Below are positions 38,448-48,197 of a stretch of DNA of 64,000 bases, piece after piece (within the stretch, counting starts at the first letter, position 1; each line of letters opens with the position of its first letter). The notes beneath the pieces were generated by a model. That model was not told where the DNA came from and did not search any database. It worked only from the letters and a program-made list of their open reading frames with translations. Position numbers and translations under genes: made by a program. The DNA is taken from the NCBI RefSeq assembly GCF_900100735.1, contig NZ_FNCJ01000002.1, positions 434,001-498,000 on the forward strand. Reading direction: 5' to 3'. Source of the stretch: Paraburkholderia phenazinium. GTDB taxonomy: Bacteria > Pseudomonadota > Gammaproteobacteria > Burkholderiales > Burkholderiaceae.

Positions 38448-39626
38448 ATGTACTCTTCAGCGCCTGTCGTCAGAACGCATATCTTGGAAAGACGCAGTTC
38501 ATCCGGTGGCCTGGCCAGTTTGCTTGGCATTGTCGTGATTTTTTGTTTGCCTTTCGTGCACTTGGGAAGGAGCGAATTCGCCTCGGTCAGCTTTGCTCTT
38601 TTCGCTCTCGTTGGGGGATATTTAGCATTAGTGCGCTTTTCCTATCTTGCACGCGCTTTAATCGGCCCGGTCGGTATCGCTGCTGCGGCAGCGATACTAT
38701 TTTCCATATTTAGGCAGGACGATCCGCTTTTCTTGACGAATCTGCGAGAGCTCGCCTCAATTGCTCTATTGGCTACTTTGGCCTCAAGCAGCTCGGAAGT
38801 CGATGAAAAGTGCGTTCGGGCATTTACACTGGTTTCGATCGGTGTGGCCGCTTTAGCTGCGGTACAAACCATGGATGCATTGTTTATCCACTCGGGGAAA
38901 TTCTTTATTCCGGGCAATTACTACAATCTGGACTACGGCACCCTAAGTGCGGAATTGTACGAACGGTATGGCTCGTTTAGCCGGCCGTCCGCGACATTTT
39001 CTGAACCGTCGTCACTCGGGGCGTTCGGACTCTGTGTCTGCTTCGTTGCCGGGGTGCTTAAGCTTCGCAAGTTACTGCTGGTTGGAGTCACTATTACGAT
39101 ATTGAGTGCATCGCTGTCGTCTTTGGCTTGTTTGCCGATCATTATTCTATCGTTTTACGGAAGATTAAATAAAATTCAGCGCCTGATGGTAGGGGTGGCG
39201 TGTGTTCTGGGTATGAGCTTGCTTGCTGCGCGGCTATCGACAGTCGTGAGTGGCGAAGACGCGTCGACCATGCAGCGCTTATATTTTCCATTTCGCGTGC
39301 TGGTCGAGCACTGGAATATATTGGGTTTGGATCAACAGCGCGCTCTGATGTATGCGTCTTCGCTAGGCGCCGAAAAAAATATCTTTGACAATTTTCTGCT
39401 CGGCAAAGCATTGCTCTCGGGTCTCTATGTGATATTTGTATTTGGTGCTTTCTTCCGGCTATTTGGCTGGAAATTTTTCATTCTGTTCTGTGCGTTCTGC
39501 ATGATTAACGGAAGTCCGCTCTATTATGATCGGTTTGTGATGTTGTCAGCGGTCGTGTTTGTTGTTGGCAGGAAAGTGCTTCCAGAGCGGCACCAAGGGC
39601 GAGCTGTCAGGGTGGCCACATGTTAA
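38448..39626 (+). CDS. Probable polysaccharide polymerase (Wzy-like)
   Basis: A 392-residue very hydrophobic protein with about 10-11 membrane segments and a longer central periplasmic loop (about residues 145-190: FFIPGNYYNLDYGTLSAELY). The topology and its position among wzx and the transferases suggest the Wzy polymerase. Sequence conservation in this family is too low for a firm match. AGGGGA precedes ATG 38448. It overlaps the next gene by 7 nt. Confidence 0.75.
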   Translation: MYSSAPVVRTHILERRSSSGGLASLLGIVVIFCLPFVHLGRSEFASVSFALFALVGGYLALVRFSYLARALIGPVGIAAAAAILFSIFRQDDPLFLTNLRELASIALLATLASSSSEVDEKCVRAFTLVSIGVAALAAVQTMDALFIHSGKFFIPGNYYNLDYGTLSAELYERYGSFSRPSATFSEPSSLGAFGLCVCFVAGVLKLRKLLLVGVTITILSASLSSLACLPIIILSFYGRLNKIQRLMVGVACVLGMSLLAARLSTVVSGEDASTMQRLYFPFRVLVEHWNILGLDQQRALMYASSLGAEKNIFDNFLLGKALLSGLYVIFVFGAFFRLFGWKFFILFCAFCMINGSPLYYDRFVMLSAVVFVVGRKVLPERHQGRAVRVATC

Positions 39627-40363
39627 TTTCCATCATTACGGTGTGCTGGAATGATATGGCCGGTTTGCTACGGACAATGCAATCGCTGCAGGCTCAGAAC
39701 AGCCAGAATTTCGAATGGATTGTGGTTGATGGCGGTTCAACGGACGGCACCAAAGAGTTGATCGAGTCAACTCAGGGAATCAGCCGCTATATTTCAGAGC
39801 CCGACAATGGAATTTATGATGCCATGTGGAAGGGAGTGAAGATAGCAACGGGGGAGTACGTGTGGTTTTTAAATGCCGGGGATGAGCTTGATGGCGCCGG
39901 CAGCGTATTCAGTGTAAGAAACAAGTTGCGGGAAGCCGATGTGTTGCTCTGTGATGCGCGATTTATGGTCGGGTCGTCGTCCATTGCCGTTCGGCGCGCA
40001 CGCAATTTTTATGAGTCGATCTGGCATTCGGTACCGGCAAATCAGCAGGCGACTTTGTATCGACGTAGTCTTCTGGTGAGAGAGTATTTCCTGCACTCCT
40101 TCTCCATATGCGGCGATTTCTTTCTGGCAGCAAGTCTGGCGCGAAAAGGTGTGAAGGTCGACTATCTCAACTCGGTTGTTGCGAAGTTTTATGTGGGTGG
40201 GGTGTCGACGATCAAGATCATCCCGCTGATCAGACAAGCCTACTTGATTCAACGCGATGTACTTGAATTGAGTTATTTTAGAAGAGTAATTTCCGCGAGC
40301 CGTAGATTTTTAGCTTGTAGCTTTACGCTGTGGCAGTATTTGCGGCTGCGGAGGAACACGTGA
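39620..40363 (+). CDS. Glycosyltransferase family 2 (WcaE-like)
   Basis: A 247-residue GT-A transferase. LISIITVCWNDMAGLLRTM, WIVVDGGSTDGTKELIEST, ISEPDNGIYDAMWKG and FLNAGDEL form the pattern typical of WcaE and similar colanic acid transferases. The ISEPDNGIYDAM segment is a strong subfamily marker. It overlaps the polymerase-like gene upstream and shares TGATG with the acetyltransferase downstream, so it is tightly coupled in the operon. Confidence 0.9.
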   Translation: MLISIITVCWNDMAGLLRTMQSLQAQNSQNFEWIVVDGGSTDGTKELIESTQGISRYISEPDNGIYDAMWKGVKIATGEYVWFLNAGDELDGAGSVFSVRNKLREADVLLCDARFMVGSSSIAVRRARNFYESIWHSVPANQQATLYRRSLLVREYFLHSFSICGDFFLAASLARKGVKVDYLNSVVAKFYVGGVSTIKIIPLIRQAYLIQRDVLELSYFRRVISASRRFLACSFTLWQYLRLRRNT

Positions 40364-40935
40364 TGGGGAACGGCCGCCGAGTGTCCGTGCAAGAGTTGAA
40401 TCGATTTCAGTTACCCGCGGGTTTCAGAGGGCGCAGCGCCGTGGTCGTCCAGCTTTGGTGGCTAACCCAAGCCACCCTGTTTCGACTTTCGCCGCAGTTT
40501 CTGTACGGATGGCGATCTATGTTGCTGCGGTTATTTGGTGCGCGCGTGGGCCGTGGAGTGAAGATTCGGCCTGCTGCGACAGTGACTTACCCATGGAAAT
40601 TCGAGATCGGTGATTTCAGCTGGGTAGGTGACGACGCGGTGATCTATTGTCTAGGGGACGTAAAGATTGGACGTAATGCCGTTGTGTCACAGCGTAGTTA
40701 CTTATGCGCTGGAGATCACGATCCAGCAAGCGTGGCGTTCGAGATTCGCGGCCGCCCGATCGTGATTGAGGATGAGGCGTGGGTGTGTGCAGACGTATTT
40801 GTAGCGCCAGGGGTGACAATTGCTCGCGGTGCGGTAATCGGGGCTCGCAGTTCGGTATTTAAGGACATGCCGTCCGACATGATCTGCACGGGGCACCCAT
40901 GCGTACCAATCAAGCGTCGAACTAGCGGCAACTAG
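40363..40935 (+). CDS. wcaF: Colanic-acid-type acetyltransferase (WcaF-like)
   Basis: A 190-residue hexapeptide acyltransferase. VVVQLWWLTQATLFRLSPQF near the N-terminus, VTYPWKFEIGDFSWVGDD and SQRSYLCAGDHD match WcaF closely. DVFVAPGVTIARGAVIGARS forms the C-terminal helix coils. ATG 40363 overlaps the upstream stop and has GGAGGA before it; an earlier start at 40330 would add 11 residues. It is the last gene of the long rightward run before the antisense gene at 41048. Confidence 0.9.
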   Translation: MGNGRRVSVQELNRFQLPAGFRGRSAVVVQLWWLTQATLFRLSPQFLYGWRSMLLRLFGARVGRGVKIRPAATVTYPWKFEIGDFSWVGDDAVIYCLGDVKIGRNAVVSQRSYLCAGDHDPASVAFEIRGRPIVIEDEAWVCADVFVAPGVTIARGAVIGARSSVFKDMPSDMICTGHPCVPIKRRTSGN

Positions 40936-41047
40936 TCTGCCCTGATGAACCCTCAAAGCCTTGCGAGCAGGCGTTCTGTCTTTTGTATGCGCAAGGCATC
41001 GCGGCTGGCGATTGCCTCGAGCTTGCGGATTGATACGGTGAAGAGAG

Positions 41048-41578
41048 TTACCAAGGATTCCTATATACGGGGTGGACGTCGCCGCCGGCATCGAGGGTTC
41101 CGGTAGGCGACTTGCGAGTAGCCTGAGTCGTTCCTGAGTGGCCGATGCGTGTTTGTTTCGACTTGGGAGCCTGGCTCAAATCGGTCCCAAGCGTGTCGGA
41201 AGAGGTATCGGATGACGAAGTGCCGCCGGATCGTTCCGAGCTAAGAGAGAGCCCTTGCCCTGTAGGAAGGGAGGTGTCATCGGCGCTGCGGTCCTCCGGC
41301 GGGATGAATGGGATGGAAGGGGCTCCGAGGTAGGCAGTATCGGCATCACTGTAGTCCCGGGGGGCGCCCAAAATGTCGCCGCCCATACCATTCAGGTCCA
41401 GATACTGCTGGTTGGCTTTCGATTGCAGCGCCCCATATTGCGATCCTGACTTAGATTTTCCGTGTGCCGATGTTGTTTGCGAATCGGCTCCTGCCGAGGC
41501 GGATTGAGCGGCGCATGGTACAGAGGCGACGGCAAGAAGGAGCGAAAGTGTAATGGTTGGATTGAAAATAATTTGCAT
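41048..41578 (-). CDS. Hypothetical secreted Ser/Thr-rich protein
   Basis: A 176-residue protein with a signal peptide (SLLLAVASVPCAAQS) and a low-complexity mature part rich in Ser, Thr, Gly, Asp and Gln. Features are repeated short motifs around SYSDADTAYLGAPS and SSDTSSDTLG, and no cysteines beyond the signal. GAGGA precedes ATG 41578. It is the only leftward gene inside the EPS cluster, lying between wcaF and the beta-helix gene. No family is recognised. A surface or matrix role is only a guess. Confidence 0.6.
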   Translation of the reverse strand: MQIIFNPTITLSLLLAVASVPCAAQSASAGADSQTTSAHGKSKSGSQYGALQSKANQQYLDLNGMGGDILGAPRDYSDADTAYLGAPSIPFIPPEDRSADDTSLPTGQGLSLSSERSGGTSSSDTSSDTLGTDLSQAPKSKQTRIGHSGTTQATRKSPTGTLDAGGDVHPVYRNPW

Positions 41579-41878
41579 AGAGTCCTCGGTGGGCGTTTCC
41601 GCCCTCACAATGTGCCTGGATACCATCGTCGCGCATCCCGGCTCATCTGTCTAGGCTTCCTTAATGATAATGATCGTGATTGCCAGCAGCATGCCGCTCA
41701 GCGGAGTTGGAAGCTGGTCTCGAACCAAGTGCGTCATTAGCATCCGCTGCGCACGGGTCGTCCGGTTGTTGGCAGGTCGTACTGTGCGGATGCTGCGTCA
41801 GCTGATCAAACCGCGCTTGTCCGTGGTTGCAAGAAGTCCAATCCTGGATTGATAGGATTACTACGAAAGGAAGCAAAG

Positions 41879-43882
41879 ATGAATCAACCAAAGGCAACGC
41901 TCCTGCAATTCGGATTGGCAATAGCCACGTTGGCCTCTATCGGTCACGTGGATCAATCGGACGCGATGACGGTTCGTGTGGTGGCGACGCCTGTTGCGCA
42001 GGGGGCAGCGGGGGGAGGTACGCCGGTTGTCCAGGATTTGCCTGCTGCAATTGAAATATTGAAAACCTACAAAAAGCAACACCCTGCGTCGACAGAGCCG
42101 CTTAAGATCGAGCTATATCCGGGTGTCTATCGAATCAGCAACCCTATAGATATACCGAGCGAGCTTTCCGGGACTTCCAGGGCTCCATTGAGAATCTACG
42201 CAAAAAAAAGAGGGACGGTCTGGGTTAGCGGGGGTGTCGCGCTTGAAAACCCGTCTCCGCTTTCGGAAACCGAAAAAAAGCGTTTTCCTTCGTCGACCGC
42301 GGATCGAATGGTGAAGTGCGACCTTCGGGCTGCTGGCGTCAATGTCCAGGGCCCATTTAATCATGGAACTGAGCGGAATTCCGAAGGTGCCTATTCGGCA
42401 GTCTATGTCGACCACATGCCGATGCAAATTGCGAGATGGCCGAGCGATGAATTTGTGAAGATCGTGGCAGCGTATCCGACGCAAGTTCGCCTGGATCGAC
42501 CGTTGCCGGAAGATATTTCGGTCCAGTCGGATCTGTGGGCGGTAGGATATTGGTCGAACGATTATTCAATGGAATCCCTGCAGGTTCGCTCATCTGGCGG
42601 GGCGGGAAATACTCTTGACGTATTAACGTCTCCCCGGCGCCCGATCAAAAAAGGGCAGCGAATTTATTTCGAGAATGTCGCAGCAGGCATGCTGTCGCCG
42701 GGTAACTGGTATCTGGATAGCCCTGCCGGGACGGTTTATCTTTTGCCGAAAGATACAAATAAGAAGCAGATCGTGGAGGTCGCCAACGCAAATCACTTAC
42801 TGACCATTGTTGGTGGCAGTAACATCGATATTGACGGCGTGAACTTCGAGCTTTCGCGTGGCACTGCGATTGATATTCGAAATGCCGACAACGTCAAGCT
42901 TGAAAATTGCGAGATCCGGAATATTGGCCTGTTGCCCGTAAAGTTGACTGGGAAAAATGGCGGTGTGTATAACTGCTCGATCCACGATGCCGGCAGCGGC
43001 GGGGTGGATATTGAAGGCGGGGACCGCGCTACCCTCAGTCCGGGGAATCTTGGCGTATTTAACAGCAATATTTATCGATATAGTCAGTTCGACTGGACCT
43101 ACCGGCCCGCAATTTCTATGAGTGGGGTGGGGAATACTGCTTCTGGAAATGAGATATATGATGCACAGCACGTTGCGATTATATTGCACGGAAACGATCA
43201 TGTGCTGGAGTATAACCACATACATGATGTCGACAAGGAAGTGAGTGATGCTGGTGCGATATATTTTGGACGTGATTGGACCGAGCGCGGCTATGTCATA
43301 AGGTATAACTTTATTAATAACATATCCTCATCGGATGGCCGATTGATCTATGGCGTGTATCTGGACGATCAGGCTAGTGGCGCGAAAATTTACGGTAATA
43401 TTTTTTCAAAAGTGAGTACCGGAATTTTCATAGGTGGGGGACGGGACAACCTGGTTCGGGATAACGTGTTCCTGGATACGCCTGTGGCGATCCTGGCGGA
43501 TGACCGCGGAAAGACATGGCAGACCAGTTCGGTAACCGACGCCAACAGCGAGCTAAGAAAGCGATACGCGTCCGTATTGAATGCGCCAGTTGCCTTCCAG
43601 AAATATGCGCATTTTAATCAAGTGCTTTCGGACGATCCGGGGGCGCCGAAATATAACGTCATACGTAGAAATGTGATGATCAGAACCCAGTGTGCGAAGC
43701 AAAATGGGCAAAGTGTGTTCGGAAATTCGAACTGGTTTGATTACTCCGATAACGTTTGTGATAGTAATGTTCAAGTCTTTCCTGACCTTGAAAGTCCGGC
43801 TTCACTCGACTTCCGGTCGCTCAGCAGGTTGGGTTTGTTGCCACAGGGGTTTGTCCCGCCCCCACTGACGCAAATGAAATGA
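41879..43882 (+). CDS. Right-handed parallel beta-helix repeat protein
   Basis: A 667-residue protein. An N-terminal signal-like segment (LLQFGLAIATLASIGHVDQS) suggests export. From about residue 270 onward there are tandem beta-helix coils (IDIDGVNFELSRGTAIDIRN and similar N-rich repeats such as GNEIYDAQHVAIIL). Such folds occur in polysaccharide lyases, epimerases and hydrolases. In an EPS cluster it may trim or modify the polymer in the periplasm, which is inferred. AAAGGA precedes ATG 41879. It overlaps the next small gene by 4 nt. Confidence 0.85.
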   Translation: MNQPKATLLQFGLAIATLASIGHVDQSDAMTVRVVATPVAQGAAGGGTPVVQDLPAAIEILKTYKKQHPASTEPLKIELYPGVYRISNPIDIPSELSGTSRAPLRIYAKKRGTVWVSGGVALENPSPLSETEKKRFPSSTADRMVKCDLRAAGVNVQGPFNHGTERNSEGAYSAVYVDHMPMQIARWPSDEFVKIVAAYPTQVRLDRPLPEDISVQSDLWAVGYWSNDYSMESLQVRSSGGAGNTLDVLTSPRRPIKKGQRIYFENVAAGMLSPGNWYLDSPAGTVYLLPKDTNKKQIVEVANANHLLTIVGGSNIDIDGVNFELSRGTAIDIRNADNVKLENCEIRNIGLLPVKLTGKNGGVYNCSIHDAGSGGVDIEGGDRATLSPGNLGVFNSNIYRYSQFDWTYRPAISMSGVGNTASGNEIYDAQHVAIILHGNDHVLEYNHIHDVDKEVSDAGAIYFGRDWTERGYVIRYNFINNISSSDGRLIYGVYLDDQASGAKIYGNIFSKVSTGIFIGGGRDNLVRDNVFLDTPVAILADDRGKTWQTSSVTDANSELRKRYASVLNAPVAFQKYAHFNQVLSDDPGAPKYNVIRRNVMIRTQCAKQNGQSVFGNSNWFDYSDNVCDSNVQVFPDLESPASLDFRSLSRLGLLPQGFVPPPLTQMK

Positions 43883-44151
43883 TGGATGTGAGTGGGCGCG
43901 GGGCAGCGATTCGGCGTCAAATGTGGCGCGGAATTGTCAGTCACATTTCGTTAGTCGAGCTGAGAGATCTTCGAGGCCGCGACGAGGGCGCCGTTGTCTC
44001 CACGCTCGACGAAGCGGCATCCCCGACAGGTAGCTACGACGATTGGCGGACTCGACCAATATCATGGCGGCCCAGTGAGATGCGCATCGCAGAAGATACA
44101 GTGCATTATGCACTGCAGCATTTGCAGCGTTATCGCGCTGGAGGCCAATGA
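43879..44151 (+). CDS. Small hypothetical protein coupled in the EPS operon
   Basis: A 90-residue soluble protein without a recognised family. It overlaps the beta-helix gene by ATGA and the WcaI-like gene by ATGA, so it is probably translated as part of the operon. The sequence is Arg- and Asp-rich with a short central SPTGSYDDW stretch. Real expression is supported only by the double overlap. Confidence 0.55.
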   Translation: MMDVSGRGAAIRRQMWRGIVSHISLVELRDLRGRDEGAVVSTLDEAASPTGSYDDWRTRPISWRPSEMRIAEDTVHYALQHLQRYRAGGQ

Positions 44152-45383
44152 AGATTCTCCTATACGGCATCAACTACGCGCCGGAGCTTACCGGGATCGG
44201 CAAATACAGCGCCGAGATGGCGGAAACGCTCGCCGCGGCCGGTCATCAGGTGCGCGTCGTTTGTGCGCCCCCGTATTACCCCGAATGGCGTGTCGCCAAG
44301 GGATTCTCTGCATTGCGCTACGCGAACGAGCAGCGCAACGACGTGCATATCTGGCGTACGCCGTTATGGGTACCCGCGCAGCCGAAGGGGGCGCGGCGCA
44401 TTGTCCACCTGGCGAGTTTTGCGTTGTCGAGCTTCCCGATACTGTTGCGTCACGCGTTCTGGCGGCCGGATGTGGTCGTCTGCATCGCGCCGAGCTTGAT
44501 GAACGCACCCGCCGGCTGGCTGGTTGCCCGGCTGACAGGCGCGTATGCGTGGCTGCATATTCAGGATTACGAGGTAGACGCTGCGTTCAGTTTGGGCATG
44601 CTCAAAGGCTCGCTGTTAAAGCGTACGGCACTAGCGTTGGAGCGGATGCTGCTCAAGCGCTTCGATACCGTGTCTACGATCTCGGGAAAGATGGTTGAAC
44701 ACGCGCTACGTAAGGGGGTCGAGCAAAGCAAGGTGGTGCGCTTCTCGAACTGGGCGGACACCGAGTCGATTTATCCGCTTGGACGACATAGCAGGATGAG
44801 GGACGAACTGAATATCCCCGACGCTGCAACAGTGGTCCTTTACTCGGGAAACATGGGCGCGAAACAGGGCCTTGAAGTGCTCGCGGCGGCCGCAATTGGG
44901 TTTGCCCAGCGCGACGACATAGTCTTTGTGTTCTGCGGCAACGGTCCGGCGCGGGAGGCCATCACAGCGATATGCGGCAATTTGCGCAACTGTCGCTTCA
45001 TCGACCTGCAACCGCTTGACCGGTTGAACGAACTGTTGAATCTGGCCGACATTCACGTGTTGCCCCAGCGCGCTGACGCGGCGGATCTGGTGATGCCATC
45101 AAAGCTGACTGGCATGCTCGCAAGCGGCCGGGCGGTGATAGCAATGGCTAGCCCTGGCACTGAATTGTACGAAGCCGTATCCCCTCGTGGCGTGGTGGTG
45201 CAGCCGGGAGATGCGAGCTTGCTGGCCTTGGCGATCGAAAGACTGGCCGGCAACTCGGCCGAACGCGCGCGTCTCGGCAAGGCAGGTCGCGAGTTCGCCC
45301 AGGCCGTGCTCTCGCGCGACGCCGTCCTGCGTGAATTCGAGGCGAAGTTGTGTGCGTTGCGCGCCGGGACTTCCGACACTTAG
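44148..45383 (+). CDS. wcaI: Glycosyltransferase family 4 (WcaI-like)
   Basis: A 411-residue GT-B transferase. The start [20 protein letters not shown] and the segment [13 protein letters not shown] are diagnostic for WcaI of colanic acid synthesis. [20 protein letters not shown] follows, and the donor domain shows [20 protein letters not shown] and [20 protein letters not shown]. It overlaps the preceding small gene by 4 nt. GC content is back to the genome-like level here, so it lies at the right edge of the AT-richer segment. Confidence 0.93.
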   Translation: MKILLYGINYAPELTGIGKYSAEMAETLAAAGHQVRVVCAPPYYPEWRVAKGFSALRYANEQRNDVHIWRTPLWVPAQPKGARRIVHLASFALSSFPILLRHAFWRPDVVVCIAPSLMNAPAGWLVARLTGAYAWLHIQDYEVDAAFSLGMLKGSLLKRTALALERMLLKRFDTVSTISGKMVEHALRKGVEQSKVVRFSNWADTESIYPLGRHSRMRDELNIPDAATVVLYSGNMGAKQGLEVLAAAAIGFAQRDDIVFVFCGNGPAREAITAICGNLRNCRFIDLQPLDRLNELLNLADIHVLPQRADAADLVMPSKLTGMLASGRAVIAMASPGTELYEAVSPRGVVVQPGDASLLALAIERLAGNSAERARLGKAGREFAQAVLSRDAVLREFEAKLCALRAGTSDT

Positions 45384-45444
45384 ACATCTGGCGCGGCGTT
45401 CGGACTTCTGGAATCGCAAGCGTCTTCTCATTACAAAGGGCAAC

Positions 45445-46854
45445 ATGAAGATCACCATTATCGGCACCGGCTACGTTGGTCTGGTCACTGGCGCATGTCT
45501 TGCGGAAATTGGTAACGACGTCTTTTGTCTCGACGTTGATCAACGCAAAATCGACATCCTTAACAGCGGGGGCGTGCCGATTCACGAACCCGGTTTGAAG
45601 GAACTGATCGATCGAAATCGTGCCAGCCGGCGCCTGCAATTCTCCACCGATATCGCAGCAAGCGTTGCGCATGGCGATGTGCAGTTCATTGCGGTCGGTA
45701 CGCCGCCTGATGAAGACGGTTCGGCCGACTTGCAATACGTGCTGGCTGCAGCGCGAAGCATCGGTCGTCATATGAACGGTTTCAAGGTGGTGGTCGACAA
45801 GTCCACGGTTCCGGTCGGAACCGCGCAGCGCGTGCATGACGCGATTGCCAGCGAGTTGACGCGCCGCGGCGCGCGCCATGAGTTTTCGGTCGTCTCGAAC
45901 CCCGAGTTTCTTAAGGAGGGTGCCGCGGTAGACGACTTCATGCGACCGGATCGTATCGTCATTGGCAGCGATATAGACGAGCTTGGCGAGCGCGCTCGCG
46001 AGCAGATGAAGCGGCTTTATGCACCGTTTAACCGCAACCACGAACGTACACGCTACATGGATGTCCGTTCTGCCGAGTTCACCAAATACGCGGCGAACGC
46101 CATGCTGGCGACCCGGATTTCGTTTATGAACGAGCTCGCGAATCTCGCGGATCGCGTCGGGGCCGATATCGAATCGGTACGTCGTGGTATCGGTTCGGAC
46201 CCACGGATCGGTTACGACTTTCTGTACGCGGGTGCCGGCTACGGAGGCTCATGCTTTCCCAAGGACGTGCGCGCGCTCGTGCAGACTGCCGCCGAGTATG
46301 GTCAGGCTTTGCGCATTCTCGAGGCGGTAGAGGCGGTGAACGAGGACCAAAAGGACGTGCTGATCAACAAGATTACCGGTCGGCTCGGCGCGGATTTGAC
46401 AGGGCGTACCTTCGCGGTATGGGGGCTGGCGTTCAAGCCGGACACCGACGACATGCGCGAGGCGCCGAGCCGCAAGTTGGTGAGCGGGCTGCTCAAGCGT
46501 GGTGCAGCTGTGTGCGCCTACGATCCCGTGGCGATTGACGAAGCAAGACGCGTTTTCGCGCTCGACCTGCGCGATGCTCCGCAGGCGCACTCGCGACTGT
46601 CGTTTGCGAAGACGCAAGAGGAGAGTGTGGACGGCGCCGATGCGCTAGTGATCGTCACCGAATGGAAGGTATTCAAGAGCCCGGATTTTAGCGCGCTGAC
46701 CGAGGCGCTGAGCGAGCCGTTGATCTTTGACGGGCGAAACCTGTATGAGCCGCTTGCTATGGCGGAGCTGGGGATCGAGTACTACAGCGTAGGCCGGCCC
46801 TATGTGCCGAGCGTCGGGGATGCCGTGCAGACCTTGCTCGTCGCGCAGGGGTAA
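45445..46854 (+). CDS. ugd: UDP-glucose 6-dehydrogenase
   Basis: A 469-residue enzyme that makes UDP-glucuronate. NAD-binding [54 protein letters not shown] and the catalytic cysteine in [14 protein letters not shown] are all clear. ATG 45445 is the family start; the longer frame lies in the preceding gene. It supplies glucuronic acid, an acidic sugar typical of colanic-acid-like polymers. GalU at 49810 would supply its substrate. Confidence 0.97.
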   Translation: MKITIIGTGYVGLVTGACLAEIGNDVFCLDVDQRKIDILNSGGVPIHEPGLKELIDRNRASRRLQFSTDIAASVAHGDVQFIAVGTPPDEDGSADLQYVLAAARSIGRHMNGFKVVVDKSTVPVGTAQRVHDAIASELTRRGARHEFSVVSNPEFLKEGAAVDDFMRPDRIVIGSDIDELGERAREQMKRLYAPFNRNHERTRYMDVRSAEFTKYAANAMLATRISFMNELANLADRVGADIESVRRGIGSDPRIGYDFLYAGAGYGGSCFPKDVRALVQTAAEYGQALRILEAVEAVNEDQKDVLINKITGRLGADLTGRTFAVWGLAFKPDTDDMREAPSRKLVSGLLKRGAAVCAYDPVAIDEARRVFALDLRDAPQAHSRLSFAKTQEESVDGADALVIVTEWKVFKSPDFSALTEALSEPLIFDGRNLYEPLAMAELGIEYYSVGRPYVPSVGDAVQTLLVAQG

Positions 46855-46901
46855 GCGCCGGCTCTTACATGATCCAGCATACTTTCACTCAAGAGAGACC
46901 G

Positions 46902-47219
46902 ATGCCGAATAATCTGTCCAGCATAGAGGAGCAAACCAGCGAGCTTGTCGAAGCAACCGTGAAATTGCTGTGGGCACATCGAGATGACGTGGCAAACGGC
47001 AAGGTTGCTTCAGACAGCGCGCGGGTTTATCTCGCGCTAGTTAAAGGCGCCTGCGAGGCATTGCCGGCTAGCGAGAAAGACTTGGCGCGTTTAAGCGCCG
47101 TGTGCGAGGCGACCAACGTTGCGATCACGGCTGCTGCTGATCGTGAGGAGCAGGGGAAGCTTGGCCTAGCGCGGCAGGGGCTCGCCAAAATAGACTCGCG
47201 TGTTCAAGTGAACGCTTGA
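46902..47219 (+). CDS. Hypothetical helical protein
   Basis: A 105-residue protein predicted largely helical (IEEQTSELVEATVKLLWAHR, ARVYLALVKGACEALPASEK). AGAGAGA precedes ATG 46902; ATG 46869 is an alternative. It follows ugd by 47 nt and its 3' end overlaps the convergent Nudix gene by 54 nt. I recognise no family. Confidence 0.6.
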   Translation: MPNNLSSIEEQTSELVEATVKLLWAHRDDVANGKVASDSARVYLALVKGACEALPASEKDLARLSAVCEATNVAITAAADREEQGKLGLARQGLAKIDSRVQVNA

Positions 47220-47633
47220 GTCGGCGACGATTTCTTCCTCGGTCGCCCAGCGGTAGGCGGTGTGCTGGGTGTTAGGCAGATTTTCCAGGTCAATCGGGCG
47301 GCGTAGCTTGTAGCCGAGCACGATGTAGTGGGTCGAGATGCCGGGTTGCCCGCTAAAATTGTCGTCATACAGGTGTTCGTATACCCCTACAAGATCGGCG
47401 TCGCTTCGCTCGACAGCTGCGCGGCCGAGTTCATCGCGTGCAATGCGGCGAAACGCGTCGTCGAGGCGTTCGTTCTTGCGGATGCGACCGCCCGGCACGA
47501 ACCAGAACCCTTGCGCGGGTTTGTTGATGCGGTGTCCAAGCAGATATGCGCCGTTCGCGTTTGGAATAATCAAATCGATGGCGACCAGAGGGGTGGCGTC
47601 GACAGTTTGCAGGAATTTTTCGGTTGGAAGCAT
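47166..47633 (-). CDS. gmm: GDP-mannose mannosyl hydrolase (Nudix family)
   Basis: A 155-residue Nudix protein of the Gmm subgroup. VDATPLVAIDLIIPNANGAY is followed by the variant Nudix box GGRIRKNERLDDAFRRIARD and ELG, as in enteric Gmm where the box is also incomplete. Gmm hydrolyses GDP-mannose and GDP-glucose and is part of colanic acid clusters, perhaps balancing GDP-mannose. ATG 47633 fits the family; upstream codons do not. It is convergent with the helical protein gene and overlaps it. Confidence 0.88.
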   Translation of the reverse strand: MLPTEKFLQTVDATPLVAIDLIIPNANGAYLLGHRINKPAQGFWFVPGGRIRKNERLDDAFRRIARDELGRAAVERSDADLVGVYEHLYDDNFSGQPGISTHYIVLGYKLRRPIDLENLPNTQHTAYRWATEEEIVADSSVHLNTRVYFGEPLPR

Positions 47634-48197
47634 GGGAACGCAGGGATGGTCCGGCCAGCGTGCATCGTGACCGAAGCGAACTGACCTGTGCGAGGCCTGG
47701 CGAAACCCGACAAGGTAATTTCGGCTTACGACAGATGGCGGTCTGGCCGGAGGAGGCGCTATCTTCAGCTCGAGGTTGGCGTTTTCGGACACGCCCTGCA
47801 TTCAGGCACCCCCTGCATATAGCAGACCATGCAGTGATGCTTCGTTGCTCCGTTGTGTGTCGATCCGCATAAGATGTGCGGCTCCTGAGTGGCACTCGTC
47901 AGCTGGATAGTCGCTTTTGTGCACGTAGAATGCCATCGCCTACCGCACTTTTAGCGAATTTCGATGCTATTTTTGATAGTCGCTGAATCGGGTGAGAATT
48001 CGTTTGCTTATCTTTCTCTTCCTTTCTGCGGTGCACGAATCTGGGGAATTGCCATAGTCTCCACATTCAAATTGCATGCATCTTCAACGTTGATTGAATC
48101 CGCCAACATGTTGGCAGATTCCGCCACTACATAAAGATAGGGTAGATTCTTTTGTAGGATAAATTCTGTTAATAAATCCAGTTCAAAGAAAGCTGGA
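47634..48197. other. Intergenic region with promoter copy 3
   Basis: About 560 nt with no supported gene. It carries the clearest direct-repeat promoter (48099-48160). Frames at 47624-47872 and on the minus strand are extensions of the Nudix frame without family likeness. Confidence 0.5.
48099..48160 (+). promoter_or_regulatory. Direct-repeat promoter, copy 3, upstream of AraC regulator 3
   Basis: Two perfect TCCGCCA repeats (48099 and 48120) are 21 bp apart with CCAACATGTTGG between. A -10-like TAGGAT at 48155, preceded by TG, is 28 nt after the second repeat. The regulator starts at 48198, giving a leader of about 30 nt. Confidence 0.75.

Noticed and set aside
48108..48134. A sigma-54 type promoter reading of the TTGGCAGATTCCGC stretch.
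   Set aside because: The -24/-12 spacing and the GC of the second element do not fit, while TATGAT-like -10 boxes recur at a constant distance.
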